The notes below the pieces were generated by a model. The model was not told the origin of the DNA. It made no database searches and saw only the letters and a list, made by a program, of their open reading frames with translations. Made by a program: the position numbers and the translations under genes. DNA of 64,000 nt from Streptomyces sp. HUAS CB01 (GTDB lineage: Bacteria; Actinomycetota; Actinomycetes; Streptomycetales; Streptomycetaceae), in the NCBI RefSeq assembly GCF_030406905.1, contig NZ_CP129137.1:3643001-3707000 (forward strand), written 5' to 3'. Positions 49,416 through 58,843 of this stretch are shown piece by piece. Numbering within the stretch: the stretch's first letter is position 1; each line of letters begins with the position of its first letter.

Positions 49416-49419
49416 CGGC

Positions 49420-49438
49420 GTGTCGCATTCTGAGACAC
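49420..49438. promoter_or_regulatory. Palindromic activator/repressor site before the sulfur operon promoter
   Basis: GTGTCGCA-TTC-TGAGACAC: 19 nt, 16 positions symmetric (GTGTCNCA-N3-TGNGACAC), ending 4 nt before the -35 box. The position suits an activator of a sulfur regulon. Regulator not identified. Confidence 0.6.
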
Positions 49439-49785
49439 GATCGTCCGAAAGGCGGAACGGAGGTCCCCTTCCCGCACTCCGCGCAGCGCCCCGGGGGCCC
49501 GCGGCCGGGACGGCATCTGCGGGTCGGACAGGACCGTCTCAGTATCCGGCCATGATGCGCGTATCCGGACTCGCACGGTCCGGTGGACCGGCGGTCCCGT
49601 CCGCTGACCGCTCCCGGGGCCGTCCGCGGGTCGTCGAACAGGGCGGCTGCGGCAGCGGCGGACGCGCGAGGGCCGACAGGGCTCAGGCGAGGCCGTCGCG
49701 GACGGCCCGGCCCCGCTCCACGGCCTTCACGCCGGCGCACGACGTCAGGGTCCGGAGCCCGAGCGCGGGCGCGGGCGCGGGCGGG
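49439..49785. other. Intergenic region with no supported gene
   Basis: Downstream of the DUF2993 gene and upstream of the sulfur operator. Only a short GCGGGC repeat (49763-49785) is noticeable. No coding, RNA or mobile element signal. Confidence 0.5.
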
Positions 49786-50475
49786 TCAGCCGCTCAGCGG
49801 GACGTCCGTGCCCGAGACGGTGATGACGAGCCCGTTCTCCTCGGCCTGCACCTTCTCCAGCTTCATCCCCTGCGGCAGCCCGCTGATCTTCCGGTCGAAG
49901 TCGGTCCTGCCCCGGATCAGTTCCTCGAGCCTCGGTATGCCCTCACCGGGGACCTCGTCGGCCCGCACCCGGATCGTGTCCCCGTCGGCGAGGCTGACGG
50001 TGGAGACCACACTGCGGGAGATCGTGCGGCCGAGGATGCCGACCGAGCCGGTGACCTTCACCTTGCCGTTCCCGCCGTAGGCCAGCGTGACGTCCTCGTC
50101 GGCGGCCTTCTCGAGGTCGGCGTACGAGATACGGGCGGTGCCGGTCGCGGTCGTCGCCGTGGCGCTGCCGAAGCCGGAACCGAGGCGCACGTCGTGCAGG
50201 GCGGCCGACATCTCGGTGATGACGACCCGGCGCCCGTTGGCGCTGGCCTCGATGCCCCTGACGGTGACGTCGACGCGCTCGAGTTCCCTGCCGGCGACCT
50301 GGGTCAGGAACGGGAAGCCGGCGATCGACACCTCCGTCGCCCCGGACAGGCCCTGACGCGCCTTGAGCTTCTCCGCTGCCTCCGACTCGGCGTAGTTCAG
50401 CAGCAGCCGGTCGGCGGCGACGAAGAGCCCGCCGAGGATCACCACGGTGATCAGCAGTATTCGCAGTGCGCGCAC
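49786..50475 (-). CDS. DUF2993 (LmeA-like) membrane-anchored lipid-binding protein
   Basis: A 229-residue protein with an N-terminal membrane anchor (LRILLITVVILGGLFVAADRLLL) and an outer domain of the DUF2993 family: NYAESEAAEKLKARQGLSGATEVSIAGFPFLTQVAGRELERVDV is diagnostic. In mycobacteria the homologue LmeA binds phosphoinositides and supports lipomannan elongation; the same lipid-carrier role here is inference. GTG at 50475 follows GGGAGAACC. Next gene upstream is 103 nt away. Confidence 0.85.
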   Translation of the reverse strand: MRALRILLITVVILGGLFVAADRLLLNYAESEAAEKLKARQGLSGATEVSIAGFPFLTQVAGRELERVDVTVRGIEASANGRRVVITEMSAALHDVRLGSGFGSATATTATGTARISYADLEKAADEDVTLAYGGNGKVKVTGSVGILGRTISRSVVSTVSLADGDTIRVRADEVPGEGIPRLEELIRGRTDFDRKISGLPQGMKLEKVQAEENGLVITVSGTDVPLSG

Positions 50476-50578
50476 GCCTGGTTCTCCCACCCCTGTCGCG
50501 GCCGCCCCGGACGGAGGCGGACTGAATGATCGACGTCCCGCGGCACGCCGTTGGTTCCCCCCGGACCGGGCCGGGGCC

Positions 50579-51790
50579 TCACCCGAGCGCGCGGCCGAGC
50601 AGGTAGACGATCGGCGCCGCGGCGGTGAGCGGCAGCGCGACACCGGCCGTCATGTGCACGAAGCGGGACGGGTAGTCGTAGCTCGCGACCCGCAGGCCGA
50701 CGAGCGCGCAGACCCCTGCCCCGAGGGCCGGCAGCACGCACTCCGTGCCGGCTCCGGTGACCGCGCCCGCCGCGATCCCGGCGCCCGCGGCGGCCAGCAG
50801 CGCCACCGCCGCGGAGGCGGCGCCGGGGAGCGGGAGCGCCCGTGCCAGGGCGGCGACGGCGACGGCCGCACCGCCGGCCGCGACCGCGTCGGGGGCGGCG
50901 GCGAGGAACCCGGCCGCGACGATCGTCAGCGCGGCCGAGGCGATCGTCGCCATGAGTCCGTACATCCGCTCGTCCGCGGCCGCGTGGCTGCGCAGCTGGA
51001 GGACGAGTGTGAGGAGCACCCAGACGCCGAGGGTGCCGATGATCGCGGCCGGGGCGTGCTCCCGGCCCGCGGCCAGCAGCACGGCGTCGGCGGCGAGACC
51101 GCCGGCGAAGGCCAGTGCGATGCCCTGGCGGGCGGGCCACATGCCGTTGAGCCGGAACCAGCCGGCCGCGGTGAGGGCCTGCAACGCGATCAGCGGGACC
51201 AGCAGCAGGTACTCCGAGACTCCGGCGGTCGCCGCGAGCAGCAGGCCGGTGAGGGCCGTGAGCCCGGCGGGCTGCATCCCGGGCGGGATGATCGGCGAAC
51301 GGCCCTCGGCACGGGCCCGCTGGGCGTCGGTGACGCGGGCGTTGCCCAGGGTGGTGGGCGCGCCGTACGCGGGACCCGCACCGGCGGTGGACCCGATCCC
51401 GGCGGGTTCCGCGGGCGGGACGTCCATGGCGCCCTGCGGCCCGTACGCCACGGGCACGCCCGGCGTCGGGACGGGTCCGGCGGGAACCGGGCCGGACGCG
51501 GAAGCGACCGCTGCCTCCGGAGGCAGCGGGTACGCCGCCGGGGCCGCGCCCACCGGCGGCAGGTACGCGGTCTCCGCGGCGGCCTGGGGGTACTGGGCGG
51601 CCTGCGGGTACGGGGTGTGCTGCGGGTGCGGGGCGTGCGGCGTGTCCTGCGGGTGCGGGGCGGGCTCGACCACCGGCTGGTACTGGGTGTCCCAGGTCTG
51701 CCCCTCCCACGTCTGGGTGACGTGGGGGTCGGGCGGATTCTGCCCGTAGGGGTCGTGCGTGCCGTACGGATACTGCTGATCGCTGCTCAT
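50579..51790 (-). CDS. Polytopic membrane protein with Pro/Gln/Tyr-rich N-terminus
   Basis: A 403-residue protein. Residues 1-~150 are low complexity (YPYGTHDPYGQNPPDPHVTQ, HPQHTPYPQAAQYPQ), followed by a cytosolic ITDAQRARAEGRSPIIPPGMQ-like segment and about eight to ten helices (GLTALTGLLLAATAGVSEYLLL, AIIGTLGVWVLLTLVLQL, FVHMTAGVALPLTAAAPIVYLLG). No transporter or enzyme signature. Similar hypothetical membrane proteins are conserved in Streptomyces at this locus. It is 10 nt downstream of the MoaD-like gene and probably shares its transcript. Confidence 0.8.
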   Translation of the reverse strand: MSSDQQYPYGTHDPYGQNPPDPHVTQTWEGQTWDTQYQPVVEPAPHPQDTPHAPHPQHTPYPQAAQYPQAAAETAYLPPVGAAPAAYPLPPEAAVASASGPVPAGPVPTPGVPVAYGPQGAMDVPPAEPAGIGSTAGAGPAYGAPTTLGNARVTDAQRARAEGRSPIIPPGMQPAGLTALTGLLLAATAGVSEYLLLVPLIALQALTAAGWFRLNGMWPARQGIALAFAGGLAADAVLLAAGREHAPAAIIGTLGVWVLLTLVLQLRSHAAADERMYGLMATIASAALTIVAAGFLAAAPDAVAAGGAAVAVAALARALPLPGAASAAVALLAAAGAGIAAGAVTGAGTECVLPALGAGVCALVGLRVASYDYPSRFVHMTAGVALPLTAAAPIVYLLGRALG

Positions 51791-51800
51791 GCTGTGCGGT

Positions 51801-52055
51801 TCACCCTCCTGCGAACGGCGGGAGCACCTCGACCGTGCCGCCCTCGGCCAGCCGTACGGTCTCATGCCCGCGGGTCCCGACGGGCGCACCGTCGACGAGG
51901 AAGGAACACCGCTGGAGCACGCGGACGAGCTCGCCCGGGTGCCTCTCGCGGGCGGCGTCCAGCGCCTCGGCCAGGTTCTCCGCGGCGTACGGCTCCTCGG
52001 CCACACCCGCGGCGGCCTTGGCCGCGGCCCAGTAGCGGATGGTCCCCGCTGCCAT
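51801..52055 (-). CDS. MoaD/ThiS-family ubiquitin-like sulfur carrier
   Basis: An 84-residue beta-grasp protein: GTIRYWAAAKAAAGVAEEPY, LAEALDAARERHPGELVRVL, FLVDGAPVGT and the C-terminal VEVLPPFAGG. The exposed GG tail is where MoeB/ThiF-type enzymes adenylate and thiocarboxylate the carrier for molybdopterin or other sulfur transfer. ATG at 52055 follows GAGAGGAG; an in-frame start 12 codons earlier overlaps the upstream gene less sensibly. No other moa genes nearby, so pathway is open. Confidence 0.88.
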   Translation of the reverse strand: MAAGTIRYWAAAKAAAGVAEEPYAAENLAEALDAARERHPGELVRVLQRCSFLVDGAPVGTRGHETVRLAEGGTVEVLPPFAGG

Positions 52056-52097
52056 CGCGGCACTCCTCTCTCCGGCTCGTCGACTGTCCATGATGGG

Positions 52098-53165
52098 CTA
52101 TGCGCGGACGAGCCAGTCCGCGAGGCGCCCCAGAAGCGCGTCGTCGGCCGCGTTCTCCGCGTGTCCCATGCCCGGTTCCAGCCACAGCTCCGACGGTCCG
52201 GCCGCGGCCAGCATCCGGGGGTGGTCCAGCGGGAAGTAGGCGTCGCGGTCGCCGTGGACGATCAGCAGCGGGGTCGGGGCGATCAGCGGCACGGCCTCCA
52301 CCGGGGAGAGCGGCACCGGGTCCCAGTCCTCGGGGTGGATCCGCGTGCGCAGCCCGTAGCGCCCCACGAGCCGTCCCGCCGGGCGGGTGACCACCCAGTG
52401 GAGCCGGCGCATCGGAGCCGTGCCCCGGTAGTACCAGCGGGCCGGCGCGCTCACGGCCGCGACGGCGTCGGTCCGGCCGTCGCACGCGTCCGCCGCGAGC
52501 CACGGCTCCCGGCCGGCCCCGTACGGCCACGGCCCCCGCGCCTCACCCGTCAGCCGTACGTCGCCGCCCGTCGCCGGGTCCGTGGCCGTGCTCACGGCCC
52601 CGCCCGTGTTCGTGGCCGTACCCGCCACCGTGCCCGCAGCCCCGGCCCTGTCCCCGCCGCCCCCCGCGGCCTCCGCCGCGCGCCCCGCGCCGGCCGCTCC
52701 GTAGAGCGCCGCGTGCCGCAGGACCACCGAGCCGCCCATGGAGAAGCCCACCGTGACGACCCGCCGGTGCCCCAGGGACCGCGCCCAGGCGACCGCCGCC
52801 GCCAGGTCCAGCACCTCGCGGTCCCCCACGGTCGAGTGCCCGCCGGACCGGCCGTGCCCGCGGAAGGAGAAGGTGACGACCGCCGCACGGCGGGCGAGCA
52901 CACGGGCCGCCCTGCGCACCGCGGGACGGTCGACCGAGCCGGTGAAGCCGTGCGCGACGACAATCGCCGTCCCGCGGTCCACGGCACCGGGACGGTCCAC
53001 GACGGCGGGACCGCCCTCGTACGACCCCTCCGCCCGGGCCGTACAGGGCTCGTGGAGAGCCTCCAGGAGCACCCCGTCGGAGGTCCTCAGCGTGGCGCGC
53101 AGAGGACCGGAGGTGATCGAGGAAACATCCACACTGTGAAATCGGCCCTCCGACACGGAAGTCAT
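52098..53165 (-). CDS. Alpha/beta hydrolase
   Basis: A 355-residue hydrolase with the oxyanion-hole motif [19 protein letters not shown], nucleophile elbow VGFSMGGSV, acid in [14 protein letters not shown] and catalytic His in LEPGMGHAE, so the triad is complete. Between the elbow and the acid lies an extra ~65-residue Gly/Ala/Thr-rich insertion (about residues 165-230), probably a flexible lid segment. Substrate unknown. The ATG has no ribosome binding site. Divergent from glnR. Confidence 0.87.
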   Translation of the reverse strand: MTSVSEGRFHSVDVSSITSGPLRATLRTSDGVLLEALHEPCTARAEGSYEGGPAVVDRPGAVDRGTAIVVAHGFTGSVDRPAVRRAARVLARRAAVVTFSFRGHGRSGGHSTVGDREVLDLAAAVAWARSLGHRRVVTVGFSMGGSVVLRHAALYGAAGAGRAAEAAGGGGDRAGAAGTVAGTATNTGGAVSTATDPATGGDVRLTGEARGPWPYGAGREPWLAADACDGRTDAVAAVSAPARWYYRGTAPMRRLHWVVTRPAGRLVGRYGLRTRIHPEDWDPVPLSPVEAVPLIAPTPLLIVHGDRDAYFPLDHPRMLAAAGPSELWLEPGMGHAENAADDALLGRLADWLVRA

Positions 53166-53186
53166 GTGGGCTATTCTGCTTGGCAG

Positions 53187-53219
53187 AGGATCCGGGCGAC
53201 GCAGCCCCCGGGTCCTTTT
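53187..53219 (+). terminator. Intrinsic terminator in the glnR upstream region
   Basis: GGATCCGGG (53188-53196) pairs with CCCGGGTCC (53207-53215) across a 10-nt loop (one T-G pair), followed by TTTT. It faces glnR, 234 nt before its start, and no plus-strand gene lies upstream, so it would end a short leader RNA. A TATTCT box (53172-53177) precedes it. Confidence 0.55.
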
Positions 53220-53452
53220 GTGTTTCCAGGCCGTTGTTACAGACAGGTGAACGAAACGATCGCGGACCCCCGGGGCGCGGGGCCCGCGGCCGGGCAAGAA
53301 GCAGATGCCGCACACTCCCCCGCGGCCTTCGGGCGTGGGAGGGACCCCCTCTCGCAGGGACGAGGAGGAACCGACGTTATGGGCGAGCGAACCGTGCACG
53401 ACCGAAAGACGACGACCCGGGCAGGGGAGACGGCCGGGGCAGGTGGGGCGCG

Positions 53453-54247
53453 ATGAGTTCACTGCTGCTCCTCACCAACGCCCTCCAGCCGTCCACGGAG
53501 GTGCTTCCGGCCCTCGGCCTGCTGCTGCACAACGTACGCGTGGCCCCGGCGGAGGGCCCGGCCCTCGTCGACACCCCGGGCGCCGACGTGATCCTGGTCG
53601 ACGGCCGGCGCGACCTCCCCCAGGTGCGCAGCCTCTGCCAGCTGCTCCGCTCCACCGGACCCGGCTGCCCGCTCGTGCTCGTCGTCACGGAGGGCGGCCT
53701 CGCGGCCGTCACCGCGGACTGGGGCATCGACGACGTGCTGCTGGACACCGCCGGCCCCGCCGAGGTGGAGGCCCGGCTCCGGCTGGCGATGGGCCGCCAG
53801 CAGCTCACCTCCGACGACTCCCCGATGGAGATCCGCAACGGTGACCTGTCCGTGGACGAGGCGACCTACAGCGCGAAGCTGAAGGGCCGGGTCCTGGACC
53901 TGACCTTCAAGGAGTTCGAGCTGCTGAAGTACCTGGCCCAGCACCCCGGGCGGGTCTTCACCCGGGCCCAGCTGCTCCAGGAGGTCTGGGGCTACGACTA
54001 CTTCGGCGGCACGCGCACGGTCGACGTCCACGTACGGCGGCTGCGCGCCAAGCTCGGCCCCGAGCACGAGTCCCTGATCGGGACGGTGCGCAACGTGGGC
54101 TACCGCTTCGTCACGCCGGAGAAGGTCGAGCGCGCGGCGGAGGAGACGGCCGCGGCGAAGGCGAAGAAGGCGGCCGCCGGTTCCGCCGCTCCGGCCCCGG
54201 ACGTGATCGAGAGCGTCGAGGCCGCCGTACGCCCTGCCCAGAGGTAG
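53453..54247 (+). CDS. glnR: Nitrogen regulator GlnR (atypical OmpR family)
   Basis: Global activator and repressor of nitrogen genes (glnA, amtB, nirB) in actinobacteria. The 264-residue product has a receiver-like N-terminus with Asp50 kept ([12 protein letters not shown]) but without the acidic pocket and conserved Lys of true receivers, which fits GlnR, an orphan regulator that works unphosphorylated. The winged helix is [27 protein letters not shown] with [19 protein letters not shown] and [10 protein letters not shown]. The C-terminal ~35 residues are Ala/Lys-rich. Position next to a LacI gene is as in S. coelicolor (SCO4159). Confidence 0.95.
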   Translation: MSSLLLLTNALQPSTEVLPALGLLLHNVRVAPAEGPALVDTPGADVILVDGRRDLPQVRSLCQLLRSTGPGCPLVLVVTEGGLAAVTADWGIDDVLLDTAGPAEVEARLRLAMGRQQLTSDDSPMEIRNGDLSVDEATYSAKLKGRVLDLTFKEFELLKYLAQHPGRVFTRAQLLQEVWGYDYFGGTRTVDVHVRRLRAKLGPEHESLIGTVRNVGYRFVTPEKVERAAEETAAAKAKKAAAGSAAPAPDVIESVEAAVRPAQR

Positions 54248-54270
54248 GTCACCACGCGTAGACTGCGCGC

Positions 54271-55296
54271 GTGGCCAAGGTGACGCGGGACGATGTGGCG
54301 CGACTGGCGGGTACTTCGACCGCTGTCGTCAGCTACGTCATCAACAACGGACCCCGGCCGGTCGCACCGGCCACGCGCGAGCGCGTACTCGCCGCGATCA
54401 AGGAGCTGGGCTACCGGCCCGACCGGGTCGCGCAGGCGATGGCCTCGCGGCGCACCGACCTCATAGGCATGATCGTGCCGGACGCCCGCCAGCCGTTCTT
54501 CGCCGAGATGGCGCACGCGGTGGAACGGGCCGCCGCCGACCGCGGAAAGATGGTCCTGGTCGGCAACTCGGACTACCGCGACGAGCGCGAGGTCCACTAT
54601 CTGCGGGCCTTCCTCGGAATGCGGGTCGCCGGCCTGATCCTGGTCAGCCAGGGTCCGAGCGAGCGCGCCGCGGCGGAGATCGAGGCCTGGGACGCCCGGG
54701 TGGTGCTGCTCCACGAGCGCCCCGAGGCGATCGACGACGTCGCCGTCGTCACCGACGACATCGGCGGCGCGCAGCTCGCGACGCGGCACCTGCTGGAGCA
54801 CGGGCACCCGTACGTGGCGTGTCTCGGCGGGGTCGAGGAGACCCCGGCGGTGGGCGACCCGGTGGCCGACCACGTCGAGGGCTGGCGCCGGGCGATGCTG
54901 GAGTCCGGGCGGTCCACGGAGGGCCGGCTGTTCTCCGCGCCGTACAACCGTTACGACGCCTATCGCGTGGCCCTGGGGCTGCTGGCCGGCCCCGACCGGC
55001 CGCCGGCGATCTTCTGTGCGACGGACGACCAGGCGATCGGTGTGCTGCGGGCGGCCCGTGAGCTGCGGATCGACGTGCCCGGTGAGCTGGCCGTTGCGGG
55101 TTTCGACGACGTCAAGGAAGCCGCGCTGACCGATCCGCCGCTGACGACGATCGCCTCCGACCGGCCCGCGATGGCCCGGGCGGCGGTCGACCTGGTGCTG
55201 GACGACGGGCTGCGGGTGGTCGGATCGCGGCGGGAGCGGGTCAAGCAGTTCCCCTCGGCGCTGATCGTGCGCCGCTCCTGCGGCTGCGGCGGCTGA
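54271..55296 (+). CDS. LacI-family transcriptional regulator
   Basis: A 341-residue regulator: N-terminal HTH with [40 protein letters not shown] (including the hinge helix) and a periplasmic-binding-protein-like ligand domain ([81 protein letters not shown]). It ends RRSCGCGG, an uncommon Cys-rich tail. GTG at 54271 is 6 nt after TAGACT (54259-54264) and lacks a ribosome binding site (leaderless). Effector, probably a sugar, unknown; no sugar operon nearby. Confidence 0.92.
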   Translation: MAKVTRDDVARLAGTSTAVVSYVINNGPRPVAPATRERVLAAIKELGYRPDRVAQAMASRRTDLIGMIVPDARQPFFAEMAHAVERAAADRGKMVLVGNSDYRDEREVHYLRAFLGMRVAGLILVSQGPSERAAAEIEAWDARVVLLHERPEAIDDVAVVTDDIGGAQLATRHLLEHGHPYVACLGGVEETPAVGDPVADHVEGWRRAMLESGRSTEGRLFSAPYNRYDAYRVALGLLAGPDRPPAIFCATDDQAIGVLRAARELRIDVPGELAVAGFDDVKEAALTDPPLTTIASDRPAMARAAVDLVLDDGLRVVGSRRERVKQFPSALIVRRSCGCGG

Positions 55297-55448
55297 CCCG
55301 CGGGTCCCCGCCGGGGCGGCGCTGAGCACGACGGGCCGAGCACGACGGGCCCGGGTGCCACCCGTCCACCCGGCCGTCCGGGCGAGGCAGGGCCGGACGC
55401 CACCGGCCGGAACACCAACGACCCTCCCGGCCGTGAAACGCCGACGCC

Positions 55449-55494
55449 CCTCCCGGTCGTGGCACCATCGCCCTCCCGGTCGTGGCACCACCGG
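55449..55494. repeat. Two 23-nt tandem repeats in the LacI-protease gap
   Basis: CCTCCCGGTCGTGGCACCA occurs at 55449 and 55472 with period 23; a more diverged copy (CCTCCCGGCCGTGAAACG) starts at 55423. The rest of the 345-nt gap (55297-55641) holds the promoter repeats listed separately and no gene. Confidence 0.8.
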
Positions 55495-55591
55495 CCCGGT
55501 CCGTACGCCGGTCTCCGCACCCTCGGGGGCCTGCCCTCTCCGCCGTCCCGGACCGCGCTTTACATGGGGCATACAGGCTTCTGTCGGGCTT

Positions 55592-55618
55592 CTCAGGGCG
55601 TCCTCAGCGCACTCTCAT
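55592..55618 (+). promoter_or_regulatory. Three CTCA direct repeats, 11-nt period, before the protease gene
   Basis: CTCAG (55592), CTCAG (55603) and CTCAT (55614) are spaced exactly 11 nt, the helical repeat used by OmpR-family regulators, and end 24 nt before the protease ATG. MprA of mycobacteria binds CTCAG-type direct repeats upstream of pepD and mprA; the adjacent response regulator is a relative. Autoregulation is inferred. Confidence 0.6.
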
Positions 55619-55641
55619 CTACGGGCCCGAGAGTCGTCACC

Positions 55642-56667
55642 ATGACGGACCACCACCGCAGCGGCGGCGACGACGGCACCCAGCAGACCCACCCGTACCC
55701 GTACGCGGGCTTCGGCGACGGGGCGTACCCGCCGCCGCCCCCGCACGCCCCCACGGCGGGCCTCCCCGGTCCGGCCGCCGCCCCCGCGCACCGGGCCCGC
55801 GCCAAGCGGCCCGTCGCGCTGATCTCGGCCGTCGCGATCGTGGCCGCGGCCGTCGGCGGCGGGGCGGCGACGCTCGTCGAACGGTTCACCGCCGGGAGCG
55901 CGCCCGGCACCTCCAACGGCGTCAGCGGAACGACGGTGTCCCAGAGCAGCAAGGGCACCGTCGCCGGTGTCGCACAGGCCGTCTCCCCCAGCATCGTGGA
56001 GATCAACGCCTCCTCCGGCTCCGGCGAGTCCACCGGCTCCGGAGTGATCATCTCCGCGGGCGGCGAGGTCGTGACGAACAACCACGTGATCGCCGGCGCG
56101 GACACCGTCAAGGTCCGGCTCAGCGACGGAAGGGCGTACACCGCGGACGTCGTCGGCACCGACCCCGACAAGGACCTCGCGCTGATCGAGCTGAGGGGCG
56201 CCAGGGACCTGAAGGCGGCCGCCCTCGGCGACTCGAGCGCCGTGAAGGTCGGCGACGAGGTCGTCGCGATCGGCTCCCCCGAGGGCCTCACCGGCACGGT
56301 GACCAGCGGCATCGTCTCGGCCCTCGACCGGGACGTGACCGTCGCCAAGGACGAGGGGCGGGGGCAGGACCGGCAGGACCCGCGCGGGAACTGGCCCTTC
56401 GAGTTCGGCGGCCAGGAGTTCAACGGCGACACCGGCGACTCCAGGACCACCTACAAGGCCATCCAGACCGACGCCTCCCTCAACCCCGGCAATTCCGGCG
56501 GCGCACTGATCAACATGAACGGCGAGATCATCGGCATCAACTCCGCGATGTACTCGCCGAGTTCGGCGAACGGCTCCACCGCGGGCAGCGTCGGGCTCGG
56601 GTTCGCCATCCCCATCGACACCGTCAAGGCGGACCTGGACGGCCTCCGCTCCGGCGGCGACGCCTGA
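55642..56667 (+). CDS. HtrA/DegP-like trypsin-type serine protease
   Basis: A 341-residue membrane-anchored protease (PepD-like but without a PDZ domain). Cytosolic Pro/Tyr-rich N-terminus, membrane helix [24 protein letters not shown] (about residues 53-76), then a chymotrypsin-fold domain with the triad in [10 protein letters not shown] (His), [11 protein letters not shown] (Asp) and [12 protein letters not shown] (Ser). The chain stops soon after [18 protein letters not shown], where a PDZ domain would begin. It is 20 nt upstream of an OmpR-type regulator and its kinase, the same set as mycobacterial pepD with mprAB, so envelope-stress control is likely. Confidence 0.93.
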   Translation: MTDHHRSGGDDGTQQTHPYPYAGFGDGAYPPPPPHAPTAGLPGPAAAPAHRARAKRPVALISAVAIVAAAVGGGAATLVERFTAGSAPGTSNGVSGTTVSQSSKGTVAGVAQAVSPSIVEINASSGSGESTGSGVIISAGGEVVTNNHVIAGADTVKVRLSDGRAYTADVVGTDPDKDLALIELRGARDLKAAALGDSSAVKVGDEVVAIGSPEGLTGTVTSGIVSALDRDVTVAKDEGRGQDRQDPRGNWPFEFGGQEFNGDTGDSRTTYKAIQTDASLNPGNSGGALINMNGEIIGINSAMYSPSSANGSTAGSVGLGFAIPIDTVKADLDGLRSGGDA

Positions 56668-56687
56668 GCGCGTGCGAGGCTGGGGCC

Positions 56688-57413
56688 ATGACCTCCACAC
56701 CGGATGACGGCGGGCGCATCCTCGTCGTCGACGACGAGCCCGCGGTACGCGAGGCCCTCCAGCGCAGCCTCGCGTTCGAGGGGTACGCCGTCGAGGTCGC
56801 GGCCGACGGCGCCGACGCGCTCGCGAAGGTGGAGTCGTACCGGCCCGACCTGGTCGTCCTGGACATCCAGATGCCGCGCATGGACGGACTGACCGCGGCG
56901 CGCAGGCTGCGCTCCGCCGGCTCCACCCTGCCGATCCTGATGCTGACCGCCCGGGACACCGTCGGCGACCGCGTCACCGGTCTCGACGCCGGGGCCGACG
57001 ACTACCTGGTGAAGCCGTTCGAGCTGGACGAGCTGCTCGCACGGATCCGGGCACTGCTGCGGCGCAGCTCGTACGCGGCCGCCGGGGCAGGCGGGGACTC
57101 CGGCGAGGTCCTGTCGTTCGCCGACCTCCGGATGGACCTGGCGACCCGCGAGGTCACCCGCGGGCCGCGCCGCGTCGAACTGACCCGGACCGAGTTCACC
57201 CTGCTGGAGCTGTTCCTGGCGCACCCGAGGCAGGTGCTGACCCGTGAGCAGATCCTGAAGACCGTCTGGGGCTTCGACTTCGAGCCGAGCTCCAACTCCC
57301 TGGACGTCTACGTCATGTACCTGCGCCGCAAGACCGAGGCCGCCGGCGAACCGCGCCTGGTCCACACCGTGCGGGGAGTGGGCTACGCCCTTCGGGAGGG
57401 GTCCCCGGAGTGA
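56688..57413 (+). CDS. OmpR-family response regulator, MprA-like
   Basis: A 241-residue regulator: receiver [18 protein letters not shown], phospho-Asp in [24 protein letters not shown], Lys in [14 protein letters not shown]; winged helix [27 protein letters not shown] and [26 protein letters not shown]. Overlaps the kinase start by 4 nt (GTGA). Adjacent HtrA-like protease and the CTCA repeats upstream support an MprA-type envelope-stress role. Confidence 0.93.
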   Translation: MTSTPDDGGRILVVDDEPAVREALQRSLAFEGYAVEVAADGADALAKVESYRPDLVVLDIQMPRMDGLTAARRLRSAGSTLPILMLTARDTVGDRVTGLDAGADDYLVKPFELDELLARIRALLRRSSYAAAGAGGDSGEVLSFADLRMDLATREVTRGPRRVELTRTEFTLLELFLAHPRQVLTREQILKTVWGFDFEPSSNSLDVYVMYLRRKTEAAGEPRLVHTVRGVGYALREGSPE

Positions 57414-58843
57414 TCCGCAGATTCCGCGCCCTGCCGCTGCGGTCACGGCTCGCGCTGCTGACGGCGACGGCCGTGGCGGCCGCGGTGGCGGCGGTCGCCG
57501 TCGCGTGCTGGCTGCTGACCCAGGCGCAGCTGCGCGACGAGCTCGACACCTCGCTGCGGAACACGGGCGCGCCCCCCGACTCGATCGCGACCGCCCTCGC
57601 GGCGTGTCGCGCCCCGGCCGGCGCACAGGCCGCCGAGCGCAAGGCGTTCGCGTACATCCAGGTCATCGGCCCCGACGGGACGCGCTGTGTCACGCCCTAC
57701 TCGGAGCCCGTGAAGGTGCAGCCCGAGGACATCGCGGTCGCGCGGGGGCTCAGGCGGGACGTCCTGCACGGCAGCACGACCGACGACGGCGACGAGGTGC
57801 GGGTGCACACCCTGAACGACGCGCCGAACGGCCGGGGACAGGTCACCGTCATGGTCGCCCGCCCGCTCCACGAGATCGACACCGCGCTGAACCGGCTCGC
57901 CCTCCTCCTCACCTTCCTCGCCGGCGCCGGGGTCGTCGCCGCCGGCGCCGCAGGACTGTGGGTCGCCCGTACCGGCCTGAAGCCGGTCGACCGGCTCACC
58001 GACACGGTCGAGCACGTGGCGCGCACCGAGGACCTGACGGTGAGGATCCCGGTGGAGGGCGAGGACGAGATCGCCCGGCTGTCGCGTTCGTTCAACCAGA
58101 TGACCGCCGCGCTGGCCTCCTCCCGCGACCGGCAGGCACAGCTCATCGCGGACGCCGGGCACGAACTGCGCACCCCGTTGACCTCGCTGCGCACGAACAT
58201 CGACCTGCTGGTCCGCAGCGAGCGGACCGGCCGGGCCCTGCCGCCCGGCGACCGGGCGGCGCTGCTGGCGTCCGTGAAGGCGCAGATGTCCGAGCTGGCC
58301 GCGCTGATCGGCGATCTGCAGGAGCTGTCCCGGCCGGACAGCGCGTCGCCCGGCCCGGTCCGGGTCGTCGCGCTGCACGAGGTCACCCGGGCCGCGCTGG
58401 AACGCGCCCGGCTGCGCGGTCCCGAGCTGAGGATCGAGGCCGAGCTGCGGCCCTGGTACGTACGGGCCGAGCCCGCGGCGCTGGAGCGTGCCGTCGTCAA
58501 CGTGCTGGACAACGCGGTGAAGTTCTCGCCGCCGCGAGGAGCGGTCGAGGTGGAGCTGGACCGCGGGGTACTGACGGTGCGCGACCACGGCCCGGGGGTG
58601 CCGCCGGACGAACTGCCGCACGTCTTCGAGCGGTTCTGGCGCTCCCCGTCCGCCCGCGCGCTGCCCGGCTCGGGCCTCGGACTCTCGATCGTGGCCAGGA
58701 CCGTGCGGCAGGCGGGCGGCGAGGCGGAGCTGCGTCCGGCGGACGGCGGCGGCACCGTGGCGGTGATCCGTCTGCCCGGGGCGCCCACGCCGCCGCCGGA
58801 GACGCCGTCAGTTGTGCCGGATGAGCGAGTCGACCAGCCCTGA
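57410..58843 (+). CDS. Sensor histidine kinase, MprB-like
   Basis: A 477-residue kinase. Two membrane helices ([21 protein letters not shown] near residue 18 and [21 protein letters not shown] near residue 165) flank an extracytoplasmic domain with two Cys (AACRAP, TRCVTP). HAMP domain follows ([19 protein letters not shown]), H-box [17 protein letters not shown]-box [10 protein letters not shown]1 [17 protein letters not shown]2 GSGLGLSIV. Partner of the upstream regulator by 4-nt overlap. The 3' end overlaps the convergent phospholipase gene by 36 nt. Confidence 0.93.
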   Translation: MIRRFRALPLRSRLALLTATAVAAAVAAVAVACWLLTQAQLRDELDTSLRNTGAPPDSIATALAACRAPAGAQAAERKAFAYIQVIGPDGTRCVTPYSEPVKVQPEDIAVARGLRRDVLHGSTTDDGDEVRVHTLNDAPNGRGQVTVMVARPLHEIDTALNRLALLLTFLAGAGVVAAGAAGLWVARTGLKPVDRLTDTVEHVARTEDLTVRIPVEGEDEIARLSRSFNQMTAALASSRDRQAQLIADAGHELRTPLTSLRTNIDLLVRSERTGRALPPGDRAALLASVKAQMSELAALIGDLQELSRPDSASPGPVRVVALHEVTRAALERARLRGPELRIEAELRPWYVRAEPAALERAVVNVLDNAVKFSPPRGAVEVELDRGVLTVRDHGPGVPPDELPHVFERFWRSPSARALPGSGLGLSIVARTVRQAGGEAELRPADGGGTVAVIRLPGAPTPPPETPSVVPDERVDQP

